A stretch of DNA of 64,000 nucleotides from Luteibacter jiangsuensis (GTDB taxonomy: Bacteria > Pseudomonadota > Gammaproteobacteria > Xanthomonadales > Rhodanobacteraceae): NCBI RefSeq assembly GCF_030812295.1, contig NZ_JAUSSK010000001.1:248001-312000 (forward strand), read 5' to 3'. Positions within the stretch are counted from its first letter, which is position 1. Every line of letters starts with the position of its first letter. The translations under genes were made by a program, and so were the position numbers. Below the pieces are notes generated by a model. It ran no database searches, was not told the DNA's origin, and worked only from the letters and a program-made list of their open reading frames with translations. This document shows, in pieces, positions 8,281 through 17,274 of the stretch.

Positions 8281-9426
8281 ATGCAGCTCGAAACCAAGCT
8301 TCCCAAGGTCGGAACCACGATCTTCAGTGTCATGAGCCAGCTGGCCCTCGAGCACAAGGCGGTCAACCTGGGCCAGGGTTTTCCCGATTTCGAACCGCCG
8401 GAATCCTTGCGCGAAGCCATCACGCGGGCCATGGCCGAAGGCAAGAACCAGTACGCGCCGGGTGTGGGCATCGCGAAGCTGCGCGAGCAGATCGCGCTCA
8501 AGACCGAACGCCTCTATGGCCACCGGGTGAGCCCGGACACCGAGGTCACGGTGACCTCGGGAGCCACCGAGGCGCTGTTCTCGGCCATCGCGGCCGTGGT
8601 CCGCGCGGGAGACGAGGTGATCGTCTTCGACCCCTGCTACGACAGCTACGAGCCGGCGATCGAATTGCAGGGCGCCACCGCCGTACACCTGCCGTTGACC
8701 TTGCCCGCCTTCGCGATCGACTGGCAGCGCGTGCGCGACGCGGTCACCCCGAAGACGCGGATGATCCTCATCAACTCGCCGCATAACCCTTCGGGCGCCG
8801 TGCTCTCCCGCGCCGATCTCGACGAACTGGCCGATATCGTCCGCAACACGTCGATCGTCGTTCTTTCGGACGAGGTGTACGAACACATCGTCTTCGACGG
8901 CCAGGAACACCAGAGCGTGTTGCGCCACGAGGAACTGGCCGCGCGCAGCATCGTCGTCTCCTCGTTCGGCAAGACCTACCACTGCACCGGCTGGAAGGTC
9001 GGCTACGCCATCGCGCCGAAGGCGCTCACGGCCGAATTCCGCAAGGTGCACCAGTACCTCACGTTCTGCACCTTCAATCCGGCGCAATGGGCGTTCGCGG
9101 AATTCCTCGAATCCACGCCCGGGCATTACCTCGACCTGCCGGCTTTCTACCAGGTCAAGCGCGACCGTTTCCGCGACCTGCTGAAGCCGTCGCGCCTGAC
9201 GCTGCTCGACGTGCCTGGCGGGTATTTCCAGCTCGTCGATTACAGCGCCATTCGTGACGTCGACGACATCAACTTCAGCGAATGGCTGGTCCGGGAGGGG
9301 GGCGTGGCCGTCATCCCGCTCAGCCCGTTCTACGAAAGCGCGCCGGACACGCGGCTGGTCCGCCTGTGCTTCGCCAAGAACGATGCCACCATGGAAGCCG
9401 CCGCGGAGCTCCTGTGCAAACTCTGA
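8281..9426 (+). CDS. Methionine/glutamine-type aminotransferase (YbdL/MtnE-like)
   Basis: This 381-residue class I PLP aminotransferase has NLGQGFPDFEPP near the N-terminus, SGATEALFSAI, INSPHNPSGA (PLP Asn) at about residue 165, SDEVYEH, and SSFGKTYHCTGWKVGY with the Schiff-base Lys at about residue 235. It most resembles YbdL and kynurenine/glutamine transaminases, which use methionine, and can run the last step of methionine salvage (KMTB to methionine). It overlaps the next gene, an omega-amidase, by 13 bases. That pairing suits a glutamine-dependent transamination whose product is removed by the amidase. Confidence 0.85.
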   Translation: MQLETKLPKVGTTIFSVMSQLALEHKAVNLGQGFPDFEPPESLREAITRAMAEGKNQYAPGVGIAKLREQIALKTERLYGHRVSPDTEVTVTSGATEALFSAIAAVVRAGDEVIVFDPCYDSYEPAIELQGATAVHLPLTLPAFAIDWQRVRDAVTPKTRMILINSPHNPSGAVLSRADLDELADIVRNTSIVVLSDEVYEHIVFDGQEHQSVLRHEELAARSIVVSSFGKTYHCTGWKVGYAIAPKALTAEFRKVHQYLTFCTFNPAQWAFAEFLESTPGHYLDLPAFYQVKRDRFRDLLKPSRLTLLDVPGGYFQLVDYSAIRDVDDINFSEWLVREGGVAVIPLSPFYESAPDTRLVRLCFAKNDATMEAAAELLCKL

Positions 9427-10211
9427 CCGTCTCCCTCGTCCAGGGCGCGACACGCTGGCACGACGCCCCTGGCAATCGCGACTATTACGGTGCGCTCGTG
9501 CGCGGTGCCGCCCCCAGCGACCTCATCGTGCTTCCGGAGACCTTCCTGTCGGGTTTCACCAATGACACGCTGGGGAATGCCGAGTCGATGGACGGTCCCA
9601 GCGTGGCCTGGATGTGCGCCCTTGCCGACGAGGTGAGCGCCACGATTACCGGCAGCCTGGTGATCCGCGACGGCGATACCGTCTACAACAGGCTGATCTG
9701 GGCTTCTCCGGACGGCTCGCTCGCGTACTACGACAAGCGCCATCTATTCCGCATGGCCGGGGAGCACACACGCTATGGCGGTGGCAACGAACGGCTGATC
9801 GTGGAGCTGAAGGGCTGGCGGATCCTGCCCCAGGTCTGCTACGACCTGCGATTTCCGGTGTGGTTGCGCAACGGCCGCCGTGAATCGTCGGTGGGGGGGA
9901 TGGATTACGACCTGGCGTTGTTCGTGGCCAATTGGCCGGCGCCGCGCAGGCAGCCCTGGCGCACCTTGTTGCGCGCCCGGGCGATCGAGAACCTGTCCTA
10001 TGTGATCGGAGTGAATCGCGTCGGTGTCGATGGCAACAACCTGCTGTACGCGGGCGACAGCGCGGTGATCGACGCGGTGGGCGAGCCGCTGTTGGAGTTG
10101 GGCACGCAGGAGCAGGTGATCACGGTGGCGCTGGATCCGGCGTTGCTGATAGCGCACCGCGAGCGCTTCCCGGCATGGATGGATGCCGACCGGTTCTCGT
10201 TGGATACCTAG
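9414..10211 (+). CDS. Omega-amidase, nitrilase superfamily (YafV-like)
   Basis: The GTG at 9414 lies inside the end of the aminotransferase gene; the product has 265 residues, the family norm. The catalytic triad is visible: Glu in VLPETFLSGF (about residue 42), Lys in YYDKRHLF (about 108) and Cys in QVCYDLRFPVW (about 143). YafV/Nit2 enzymes hydrolyse 2-oxoglutaramate or 2-oxosuccinamate to the 2-oxo acid and ammonia. With the upstream transaminase this would pull glutamine-driven resynthesis of methionine forward. The coupling is established for the family; the role here is inference. Confidence 0.87.
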   Translation: MQTLTVSLVQGATRWHDAPGNRDYYGALVRGAAPSDLIVLPETFLSGFTNDTLGNAESMDGPSVAWMCALADEVSATITGSLVIRDGDTVYNRLIWASPDGSLAYYDKRHLFRMAGEHTRYGGGNERLIVELKGWRILPQVCYDLRFPVWLRNGRRESSVGGMDYDLALFVANWPAPRRQPWRTLLRARAIENLSYVIGVNRVGVDGNNLLYAGDSAVIDAVGEPLLELGTQEQVITVALDPALLIAHRERFPAWMDADRFSLDT

Positions 10212-10224
10212 AGGCCTGAAGAGC

Positions 10225-10245
10225 ATCGCCGACCCTGTCGGCGAT
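10225..10245. terminator. Perfect hairpin between convergent genes (possible REP core)
   Basis: ATCGCCGAC and GTCGGCGAT form nine-base arms around CCT, between the omega-amidase stop and the C13 peptidase stop. There is no T run. The stem matches the REP stem found elsewhere in the window, so it may be a REP remnant that also ends transcription in both directions. Confidence 0.5.
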
Positions 10246-10249
10246 ACGC

Positions 10250-11314
10250 CTACCTCGCAGCCTTGAACGGCACCGCCGGCCCTATCTTCGCCGTCTTGCG
10301 CCACGCGGCCAGCTTGTCCTCGATACCCGCACCGACGTCGATCTGCGGTTCCGAGGCTTCCAGTGATTCCTTCGCCTCCCATGTGGCGATTTCCGTCCTG
10401 GCCTTGCCGAACGCCTCGATGAAATCGGGCGTGGCGTTCAGTCCATCGGCCAGCCAGGCGCGGCCGAAGTAGGTGATGTCCGAATCCGCACCGCAGCCGA
10501 ACGAGGTGCGATCGCTGCGTGCCGAAGTCAGCACCAAGGTGCCTGTGCCGCGCAGCTTGGGAACGAAGCCGCCGGAATAGCAGGCATTCACCACCACGAC
10601 CTTCCAGCGGAAGGCATGCTTGCCAAGAATCTCGGCCAGGCCCTCGGGATCGAGCTGGTCGAGGGGAATCGGGTCCATGTCGACCAGCAACGAATGATCG
10701 TCGCCGCCGTGCGTGGCCACATAGAGCAACAGGATGTCCTCGCGCGGGTCCATCACCCTGGCCAGACCGTCGAGGGCTGCCTCGAGGTTCGTCCAGCTCG
10801 CCAAGGGGCGCGTGGCGAGGCTTGCCGGGTTGTTCTCGAGGACCAGGGTGTGCCCAGGGCTGCCGAAACGGCTCGACATCAGCACGTCGACGTACTCCGC
10901 CTCATTGCGGAAGACGTCCTCGGAGCCATCGCCGCCGAAGGCGATGGCGTAGACATTGGGCTTGCCCCGCGTACGGGGCGCGAGCTTGTCGATAGCCTTG
11001 CGCACGGCGTCCGGCTGGGCCGAGAAGACCTGTTCCGGGGTCGGCGCGGCATCCGGCCAGGCGCTCGCGTCCAGTTCGGCATCGCCACCGTCGGATGCCG
11101 CCATCGCGGACGGCGCATCCGCAGGTCGGGCCGACGAAGGCACGGATGGCGCGACCACGGGGACCACCGCCGTCGCCGCGGCGGGGGGCTCAGGCCGGGC
11201 GGTGACCGGCTCCGGCCCGTAACGCAGCAGGCCCACGGTCAGCAGGGCGCCCGTGGCGAACGAGATCAGGGCATAGATCGCCGTCCGACGGCGCGGATCA
11301 AGGAGTGATCGCAT
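10250..11314 (-). CDS. Membrane-anchored C13 (legumain-like) cysteine peptidase
   Basis: The 354 residues start with a single membrane segment ([18 protein letters not shown], residues 13-30) and a Pro/Ala-rich linker. The peptidase core follows from about residue 120: [13 protein letters not shown], then the His of [11 protein letters not shown] (about 206) and the Cys of [11 protein letters not shown] (about 247), the His-Cys dyad of clan CD. It is probably active in the periplasm. Its start lies 17 bases inside mtnC, making it the last gene of the mtnB-mtnD-mtnC operon. Its substrate and any link to methionine salvage are unknown. Confidence 0.8.
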   Translation of the reverse strand: MRSLLDPRRRTAIYALISFATGALLTVGLLRYGPEPVTARPEPPAAATAVVPVVAPSVPSSARPADAPSAMAASDGGDAELDASAWPDAAPTPEQVFSAQPDAVRKAIDKLAPRTRGKPNVYAIAFGGDGSEDVFRNEAEYVDVLMSSRFGSPGHTLVLENNPASLATRPLASWTNLEAALDGLARVMDPREDILLLYVATHGGDDHSLLVDMDPIPLDQLDPEGLAEILGKHAFRWKVVVVNACYSGGFVPKLRGTGTLVLTSARSDRTSFGCGADSDITYFGRAWLADGLNATPDFIEAFGKARTEIATWEAKESLEASEPQIDVGAGIEDKLAAWRKTAKIGPAVPFKAAR

Positions 11315-11981
11315 TGAAATCGGTGACGGCGGGATGGCCGTTGTCGGTCATGGACAGGGGAGGGCGGACGAGCTGCGTGGTGCGCATGCCGGCGTCACGG
11401 GCCGCGTCGAGTTCCTCGCGGATGTCGGAAAGAAACAGGACTTGCGCTGGCGGCAAGCCGATCGCACCGGCTATCCGGCGGTACGACTCCACCTCGCGCT
11501 TGTGTCCGGTCTGGGTATCGAAATAGCCGGAAAACAGAGGCGTCAGGTCGCCATCGCCGGTGAATCCGAACAAGAGCTTCTGCGCGGGCACGGAGCCCGA
11601 GGAATACACATAGAGCTTCAGGCCCTGCGCATGCCATGCACGCAAACGATCGGCCACTTCCGGGTACATGTGCGAGACATAGACGCCGGACTCGTAGCCT
11701 TCGCGCCAGATCATGCCTTGCAAGGCCTTCAGTGCCGTGGACTTGCGGTCCTCGTCGATCCAGCGGATCAAGAGGTCGATGATCTCGCCGCGCGTCGCCT
11801 CCATGATGCCCGCTTCCTTCGCGGCTTCATGCAGCCAGTGCTGCACCTCGGCTTCGTCCGTATGCGTCTCGACGTAGGCCGGCAGGTGCTTGCGGGCATA
11901 CGGGAAGAGCACGTCCTTGACGAAGTCGATCGAACTGGTGGTGCCTTCGATGTCGGTGAGGACGGCGCGGATGTCGGACAT
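11298..11981 (-). CDS. mtnC: Enolase-phosphatase E1
   Basis: The 227 residues start with [22 protein letters not shown], the DxEGTT form of HAD motif I specific to Mtn[17 protein letters not shown] follows as motif II, and [16 protein letters not shown] as the Mg-binding motif. The enzyme enolises and dephosphorylates 2,3-diketo-5-methylthiopentyl-1-phosphate to acireductone in methionine salvage. It follows mtnD by 54 bases and overlaps the C13 peptidase gene by 17. Confidence 0.95.
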   Translation of the reverse strand: MSDIRAVLTDIEGTTSSIDFVKDVLFPYARKHLPAYVETHTDEAEVQHWLHEAAKEAGIMEATRGEIIDLLIRWIDEDRKSTALKALQGMIWREGYESGVYVSHMYPEVADRLRAWHAQGLKLYVYSSGSVPAQKLLFGFTGDGDLTPLFSGYFDTQTGHKREVESYRRIAGAIGLPPAQVLFLSDIREELDAARDAGMRTTQLVRPPLSMTDNGHPAVTDFNAITP

Positions 11982-12035
11982 GAGGGAGAAGCCTGCGGAT
12001 CGGGGAAGATCCGCAGGATAAACGACAGGGCGTGC

Positions 12036-12605
12036 TTACGATACGGTGGTGGCCGAGGTATGCGGCGTCATGCGTGGAAAGCGCTCGGCGATGTCCGTGC
12101 CGGTGAAATTGGCGACCCAGCCCTCGGTATTGGTGAACAGGCGGATCGCCACGAAGTAGGGCGATTCGCTCATGTCGAACCAGTGCGGGGTGCCGTCGGG
12201 CACGCCGATGAGGTCGCCTTTCTCGCAAAGTACTTCATACACCTTGCCATCGATGTGCAGGGTGAACTGGCCCGCGCCGGCGACGAAGAAGCGTACTTCG
12301 TCTTCACTGTGCGTATGCTCGTTCAGAAACTTCTGGCGGAACGCCGCACGGTCCGGGTGATCGGGCTTGAGGCTGATCACGTCCACCGAGCGATAGCCGT
12401 TCTCGGCCATCAGGCGATCGATGTCGGCGCGGTACGCCGCGATGACCGCCTCCTGGCTAGCGCCGGGAGCGATCGCCTGACTGGCTTCCCACCGCTCGAA
12501 GCGCACGCCAACCGCGTTCAACGCGCTGGCGATGTCGGCGTGGTCCTCGTGGACGGCGATGGGAGTGTCGTTCTTGTTGTCGTCGTAGATGCGCAGACGG
12601 CTCAT
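12036..12605 (-). CDS. mtnD: Acireductone dioxygenase
   Basis: The predicted product has 189 residues and a cupin fold. Metal ligands are visible in NEHTHSEDE (His, His, Glu, about residues 97-103) and TPHWFDM (His, about 141). It converts acireductone to the keto acid KMTB and formate with iron, or to an off-pathway product with nickel. The start overlaps the mtnB stop by four bases (ATGA), so the two are translationally coupled. Confidence 0.95.
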   Translation of the reverse strand: MSRLRIYDDNKNDTPIAVHEDHADIASALNAVGVRFERWEASQAIAPGASQEAVIAAYRADIDRLMAENGYRSVDVISLKPDHPDRAAFRQKFLNEHTHSEDEVRFFVAGAGQFTLHIDGKVYEVLCEKGDLIGVPDGTPHWFDMSESPYFVAIRLFTNTEGWVANFTGTDIAERFPRMTPHTSATTVS

Positions 12606-13246
12606 GGGGAAAGCCTCCTCAGGTCGAGTTCGCAGCCCAGCAGGAATTCCAGGGCTTCCAGGTGGCGACGGGTCTCGGCCATGTCGCGGCCCCAGGTATA
12701 GATGCCATGCCCGTCGATCAGGTAGGCGTACAGCGGCTTGCCGGCGTCGATCCAGGCATCCACCCGGGCTTCCAGCTCGGGCATGTGCTGGGTGTTGGGG
12801 AATACGGGGATGTCGAGCACGCTTTCATGCGTGGTGTAGCCGGAAATGGCCTTTTGCAGCTCCCAGCCCTCCAGGTGCACCTGTCCTTGCGAGGCGAACA
12901 GCCGCGAGGCCACGCTCTGCGTGCGCGAATGGGTGTGCAGCACCACGTTGGCGTCGGGGAAGCGGCGATAGACCTGCGTGTGCAGGCCGGTCTCGGCGGA
13001 TGGGCGGTGGTCGGAGCCCACGGCCTTGCCCTCCATGTCGACGACCATGATGTCGTCGCGGCCGAGGCGGCCCTTGTCACGGCCGGAGATCGTGATGGCG
13101 GCGAGGTCCTCGTCGATCCGCATCGAGAAATTGCTGCTTGTCGCCGGGGTCCAACCGAACGCGGCCAGTTCACGGGCGGCGCCCGCGATGGCATCCGCGC
13201 GCTCGGCGAGCAAGGTGGGGTCGACGGTGGGGAGGAGCTTCGGCAT
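12602..13246 (-). CDS. mtnB: Methylthioribulose-1-phosphate dehydratase
   Basis: This class II aldolase-fold enzyme has [15 protein letters not shown] at its start, [31 protein letters not shown] for zinc (two His) and [15 protein letters not shown] with the third His. It dehydrates 5-methylthioribulose-1-phosphate. The ATG at 13246 (MPKLLP) gives the family's usual length of about 214; an in-frame ATG at 13279 would add 11 residues and place the palindrome at 13252-13265 inside the gene. Neither has a clear ribosome binding site. This is the first gene of the salvage operon; mtnA is not in the window. Confidence 0.92.
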   Translation of the reverse strand: MPKLLPTVDPTLLAERADAIAGAARELAAFGWTPATSSNFSMRIDEDLAAITISGRDKGRLGRDDIMVVDMEGKAVGSDHRPSAETGLHTQVYRRFPDANVVLHTHSRTQSVASRLFASQGQVHLEGWELQKAISGYTTHESVLDIPVFPNTQHMPELEARVDAWIDAGKPLYAYLIDGHGIYTWGRDMAETRRHLEALEFLLGCELDLRRLSP

Positions 13247-13251
13247 GGGGA

Positions 13252-13265
13252 TTTGGACGTCCAAA
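13252..13265. promoter_or_regulatory. Perfect palindrome TTTGGACGTCCAAA at the mtnB start
   Basis: This 14-base perfect palindrome lies six bases upstream of the preferred mtnB start. Its centre GGACGTCC resembles the MetJ half-site AGACGTCT, but a tandem array is absent. The same TTTGG-NCGT-CCAAA core precedes the aminotransferase gene at 8251-8264. It is a candidate operator for a methionine-salvage regulon. Confidence 0.6.
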
Positions 13266-13404
13266 CAGTGCTCGATCATAACATGGGTGCTTTTCGTGGC
13301 CTTGCACGATTAATGCGAACCACTCGCTTTTGGCCGAAGACGGTAGGATCACGGCCAGCACCGGAGGCCCAGGCCCGCGGTTCACCATCGACGGAGGTTC
13401 ACCT

Positions 13405-13737
13405 ATGTCGCAACACGATCAGAACAATGAGGGGCGCCGGCGCTTCCTCAAGGCCGCCGCGGGCGGTGTCGCCGCCGCGACCATCCTCGGTACCTTGCCG
13501 GGACTGGCCCAGGCCCAGGATCTTCCCCATCTCTCCCCTTCGGACCCGACCGCCTCGGCCCTGAAGTACACGGAGGACGCCAGCAAGGCCGCGGGCAAGA
13601 AGGACCCCAAGGATGCCTGCTTCAACTGCAATTTCTACCAGGGCAAGGCGGGAGCAGCCTGGGGCCCCTGCCAGCTCTTCCCGGGCAAGGCCGTGGCCGC
13701 CAAGGGCTGGTGCGTGTCCCACGCCGTGATGATCTGA
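13405..13737 (+). CDS. High-potential iron-sulfur protein, Tat-exported
   Basis: The predicted product has 110 residues. A Tat signal (RRRFLKAAAGGV, then an AQA cleavage site at about residue 37) precedes a small domain with CFNCNFYQG, GPCQLFPG and GWCVSH, the four cysteine ligands of a HiPIP [4Fe-4S] cluster. It acts as a periplasmic electron carrier. ACGGAGGTTCACCT before the ATG contains a strong ribosome binding site. It is monocistronic, followed directly by a strong terminator. Confidence 0.92.
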   Translation: MSQHDQNNEGRRRFLKAAAGGVAAATILGTLPGLAQAQDLPHLSPSDPTASALKYTEDASKAAGKKDPKDACFNCNFYQGKAGAAWGPCQLFPGKAVAAKGWCVSHAVMI

Positions 13738-13761
13738 TCCGACCCGTCATCCCGGAACGGC

Positions 13762-13789
13762 AAAGGCCAGCCCTCGGGCTGGCCTTTTT
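13762..13789 (+). terminator. Rho-independent terminator after the HiPIP gene
   Basis: An 11-base stem (AAAGGCCAGCC with GGCTGGCCTTT) around CTCG is followed by further Ts, 24 bases past the stop. Confidence 0.9.
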
Positions 13790-13979
13790 CATGCCTTTCA
13801 CAAAAATGCAGCCCAAGCGCGCCAGGCCGAGGAGCTGACCCGCCTGACGCGCTGGGCGGCAATCCGGGGCCCACTGCCAAGTGATATACCCGCGGACTCG
13901 GGATCATACTCCCCTCGGGTGGCGACCGGCCAATGGCAGTTGAATGACGGACGAACTTTTCAAATAAATATAACAATAA
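13790..13979. other. Non-coding stretch between convergent genes
   Basis: Between the HiPIP terminator and the palindrome at 13980 I see no gene. The right end (about 13955-13979) is unusually AT-rich for this genome (CAAATAAATATAACAATAAC). On the minus strand that becomes a T-rich tract just after the palindrome. Confidence 0.6.
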
Positions 13980-14002
13980 CAGGTATTTGCGATAAATACC
14001 TG
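13980..14002. repeat. CAGGTATTT-N5-AAATACCTG inverted repeat
   Basis: Nine-base arms flank GCGAT, 41 bases beyond the stop of the minus-strand permease. Read on that strand it is a hairpin followed by TTATTGTTATATTTATTT, so it may be the permease terminator. The arms and the TTGCG-like centre also nearly match the hipBA operator at 40044-40068, an unusual coincidence. Confidence 0.7.
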
Positions 14003-14042
14003 AATCGTGGACGAGGTTAAGCCGTCGCCCCGCGCCGGGACC

Positions 14043-15482
14043 TCAGCGCGGCCGCTTGAGCCGGCTGTGGCGGTAGCCGTAGACCATGTACATGAGGATA
14101 CCGAGCATGGTCCAGATGCCCATCAACACCCAGTTGCGAATGCCCATCGACCACAAGAGGCCGATGCAGCTGAGGATGCCGAGTACGCACGTCACCGGCG
14201 CCCACGGCACACGGAACGTGCGTGGCAGGTCGGGCGCGGTCTTGCGCAGGATCATCACGCCCGCACACACGGCCGAGAAAGCTACCAACGTGCCCATCGA
14301 CGTGAGGTCGCCGAGCACGTTCAGCGGAAACACGGCGGCGAGCAATGCGATGCCGAGGCCGGTGATCACGGTGTTGATGTGTGGCGTGCGGTACTTCGGA
14401 TGGATCGTCGTGAAGACCTTCGGCATCAGGCCGTCGCGGCCCATGATCATGAAGATGCGTGGCTGGGCGATGATCATCACCAGCACCACCGACGAAAGGC
14501 CGATCAACGCGCCGACCTCCACGATGCCGCGCAACCAGCCCAATTCGGGATGCTGGCGGATCGCGGTGACGACCGGCTCCGATGTGCCGAGCTGGTCGAA
14601 CGGCACGAGGCCGGTGAGCACGGCCGCCATGGCGATGTAGAGCACGGTGCAGATACCCAGCGAGGCGAGCGTGCCGATGGGCATGTCGCGTTGGGGGTTC
14701 TTCGACTCCTGCGCCGCGGTGGAGGTGGCCTCGAAGCCGATGTAGGCGAAGAAGACCATCGAAGCACCGCGCAGGATGCCGGACCAGCCGTACTTGTCAC
14801 CGCCCTGGTTGGCGGGGATGAACGGATGCCAGTTCGCGGTGTCGATGTGGCTCGCGCCGACGATGATGACGACGATGATGAGCGCCGTCTTCAGCAGCAC
14901 CATCGCCATGTTGATGCCCGCGGATTCCCTGATACCCACGTAGCAGACCCAGGTCAGCGCGAGCGTGATGCCCACGGCGGGCATGTTGAACAACGCGCCG
15001 GTGAGCACGACATGGCCGTCGACCCAGTCCACCGGCGCGTTGGTCAGCGCGGGTGGTATGTGGATGCCGACGTGATCGAGCAGGCTGACGAAGTAGCCGG
15101 TCCAGCTCACCGCCACGGCGGAGGCGGAGACGCCGTACTCGAGGATCAGGTTCCAGCCGATGAACCAGGCCGCGCCCTCGCCGAGCGTGGCATAGGCGTA
15201 GGAATAGGCGCTGCCCGAGACCGGGATCAGCGAGGCGAACTCGGCGTAGCACAGCGCCGTGAAGGTGCTGCAGATCGCGGCGAGGATGAAGGACAGGATG
15301 ATGGCCGGGCCGGCGTGTTCCGCCGCCGCCACGCCCGTGATGACGAAGATTCCGCCGCCGATGACCGCGCCGATGCCCAGCGCCGTGAGGCCCCACGGAC
15401 CGAGGGTGCGGCGCAGGGCGGGGCCGTGCGCGTCGTCGGGTTCGGCCTGGGGCGCTTTCTTGGCGAGTAACTGCTGGAGCAT
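14043..15482 (-). CDS. Amino-acid permease, APC superfamily
   Basis: This 479-residue inner-membrane protein has 12 or more predicted helices. The helix 1 motif GIGAVIGGGIFVITG and the helix 3 region ALCYAEFASLIPVSGSAYSY mark the basic/neutral amino-acid (YfnA/CAT-like) branch of the APC family. The substrate is not certain. A paralogue of the same type lies directly upstream on the same strand, separated by 88 bases that include a strong hairpin, so each may have its own transcript. Confidence 0.9.
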   Translation of the reverse strand: MLQQLLAKKAPQAEPDDAHGPALRRTLGPWGLTALGIGAVIGGGIFVITGVAAAEHAGPAIILSFILAAICSTFTALCYAEFASLIPVSGSAYSYAYATLGEGAAWFIGWNLILEYGVSASAVAVSWTGYFVSLLDHVGIHIPPALTNAPVDWVDGHVVLTGALFNMPAVGITLALTWVCYVGIRESAGINMAMVLLKTALIIVVIIVGASHIDTANWHPFIPANQGGDKYGWSGILRGASMVFFAYIGFEATSTAAQESKNPQRDMPIGTLASLGICTVLYIAMAAVLTGLVPFDQLGTSEPVVTAIRQHPELGWLRGIVEVGALIGLSSVVLVMIIAQPRIFMIMGRDGLMPKVFTTIHPKYRTPHINTVITGLGIALLAAVFPLNVLGDLTSMGTLVAFSAVCAGVMILRKTAPDLPRTFRVPWAPVTCVLGILSCIGLLWSMGIRNWVLMGIWTMLGILMYMVYGYRHSRLKRPR

Positions 15483-15525
15483 GGACAGCCTGGAAGTGGG
15501 GAAACGTGGAAAGGATGCCGTGAAC

Positions 15526-15557
15526 GGAAAGGCCGGCGGACACCCGCCGGCCTTTCC
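15526..15557 (-). terminator. GC-rich hairpin between the two permease genes
   Basis: A 14-base perfect stem (GGAAAGGCCGGCGG with its complement) around a four-base loop lies 13 bases past the stop of the upstream permease (minus strand). The stem ends in CCTTTCC with no long T run, so termination may be partial and allow read-through to the second permease. Confidence 0.65.
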
Positions 15558-15570
15558 CCTGTCGCTTCGA

Positions 15571-17058
15571 TCAGCCGAGCGACTTGCGCAGCTTGCTGTG
15601 AGCGTAGCCGTAGCCGAAGTAGATCAGCTGGCCGATGACGATCCAGCCGATCATCAGGCGCCAGTGCTCCTCGAAAGCCTGCCAGAAGAGATAAACGCAG
15701 GCGAGGGCGCCGATGATGCAGATCGGCCACACGAACGGCACGCGGAAGCTGCGCTTCAGGTCCGGACGGGTGTAGCGCAGGATCAGCACGCCGATGCAGA
15801 CGGTGGCGAAGGCGAGCAGGGTACCCATCGAGACCAGTTCGCCCAGCACACTCACCGGGAACAGGCCGGCCATGGCGGCTGCGGCGACGCCGACGATGAT
15901 CGTGCCGATGTACGGGGTGCGGAACTTCGGGTGCACCTTGGCCATGGTCTGCGGCAGAAGGCCGTCCTTCGCCATCGAGAAGAAGATGCGCGGCAGGCCC
16001 ATCAGCATCACCAGGATGACCGACGAAAGGCCGGTGATCGCACCGAGCACGACGATGGCCTTCAGCCAGGACAGGTGCGGATAGAGGCCCAGCGCGGTGG
16101 CGACCGGTTCCGGCGTGTTCAGCATGCGGAACGGGGCGATGCCCGTGAGCACCAGCGCCACGGCGATGTACAGCACCGTGCAGATCGCCAGCGAGCCGAG
16201 GATGCCGATCGGCATGTCGCGCTGCGGGTTCTTGGCCTCGCCCGCGGCGGTGGAGACCGCGTCGAAGCCGACATAGGAGAAGAACACGATGGTCGCGGCG
16301 CGGAAGATGCCGCCCCAGCCGTACGTGCCCGGGCCTTCGGCTTCCGGAATGAACGGATGCCAGTTGTCCGGATTGATCACCTGGATCGCGAAGGCCAGGA
16401 ACAGCAGGATCACGGTGACCTTGATCGCGACGATGATCGAGTTGACGAAGGCCGACTGGGTGATGCCGACGTAGCACAGGCCCGAGAGGGCCGCGATGAT
16501 GACCACGGCCGGCAGGTTGATCAGCGTACCGGTGGCCTGGATGTGGCCCTCGACGAACTGGAAGGGCGCCGAGGCGAGGGTGGCTGGCAGGGCGAGGTTG
16601 CTGCCGGTCGTCTGGCCGATGAGGCCCAGCAGTTCATTGAAGTAGCCCGACCAGCCGGCGGCGACGGTCGCGGCGGCGAACAGGTATTCCAGGACCAGGT
16701 TCCAGCCGACGAACCAGGCGACGTATTCACCGAGCGTGGCGTAGGAGTAGGAGTAGGCGCTGCCCGAAACCGGCAGCATCGCCGCGAATTCTGCATAGCA
16801 CAGGCCGGCGAGGGCGCAGGCGAAACCGGCGATGAGGAAACTGATGACCAGTGCGGGACCGGCATGCAAGGCGGCGGCCTGGCCGGTGATGACGAAGATA
16901 CCCGCACCGATGACGGCACCGACGCCGAGGAGGATGAGGTGCTTCGCGGTAAGGACCCGCTTGAGCTCGCCTCCGTGCGCGCCGGTTTCAATGTGTTCAC
17001 CAGCGTCTACGTGCGGCGCGGCCTCGATGGCGTGCGTCGCGAACAGGTGTTTCAACAT
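15571..17058 (-). CDS. Amino-acid permease, APC superfamily (paralogue)
   Basis: The 495 residues have the same helix 1 (GVGAVIGAGIFVITG) and helix 3 (AGLCYAEFAAMLPVSGSAYSYSYAT) signatures as the neighbouring permease, indicating a tandem duplication that has since diverged. The ribosome binding site on the minus strand is AGGGGAGACAC just before the ATG. A plausible AT-rich promoter (AATAATAAAAGG on the minus strand) lies near 17085-17100. The substrate is probably a cationic or branched amino acid, but this cannot be read from the sequence. Confidence 0.9.
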   Translation of the reverse strand: MLKHLFATHAIEAAPHVDAGEHIETGAHGGELKRVLTAKHLILLGVGAVIGAGIFVITGQAAALHAGPALVISFLIAGFACALAGLCYAEFAAMLPVSGSAYSYSYATLGEYVAWFVGWNLVLEYLFAAATVAAGWSGYFNELLGLIGQTTGSNLALPATLASAPFQFVEGHIQATGTLINLPAVVIIAALSGLCYVGITQSAFVNSIIVAIKVTVILLFLAFAIQVINPDNWHPFIPEAEGPGTYGWGGIFRAATIVFFSYVGFDAVSTAAGEAKNPQRDMPIGILGSLAICTVLYIAVALVLTGIAPFRMLNTPEPVATALGLYPHLSWLKAIVVLGAITGLSSVILVMLMGLPRIFFSMAKDGLLPQTMAKVHPKFRTPYIGTIIVGVAAAAMAGLFPVSVLGELVSMGTLLAFATVCIGVLILRYTRPDLKRSFRVPFVWPICIIGALACVYLFWQAFEEHWRLMIGWIVIGQLIYFGYGYAHSKLRKSLG

Positions 17059-17274
17059 GTGTCTCCCCTACTGCCGGAATGTAGCCTTTTATTATTGGGA
17101 CCGCCGCGTGAGTTACGGTGGACACGCCGCTGCCCTGAAGCGCTGGCACGGCACCATAGCCCAGCGGGCATCGGCCGTACAAGCTGCATTGCGAGGCCTG
17201 CCAAGGCATTGCATGCATGGGGCGCGGGTGTCGACCATGACTTGCGGCGGTTGTGCATGTGCGTTGCGCGGTGG

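Noticed and set aside
13252-13265. Palindrome as a classical MetJ array
   Set aside because: MetJ needs at least two tandem eight-base boxes; only one similar core is present, so I report it as an unassigned operator.
14007-15470. Long plus-strand frame opposite the first permease gene
   Set aside because: Histidine/arginine-rich low-complexity product typical of antisense GC-rich frames; the minus-strand permease has clear family motifs.
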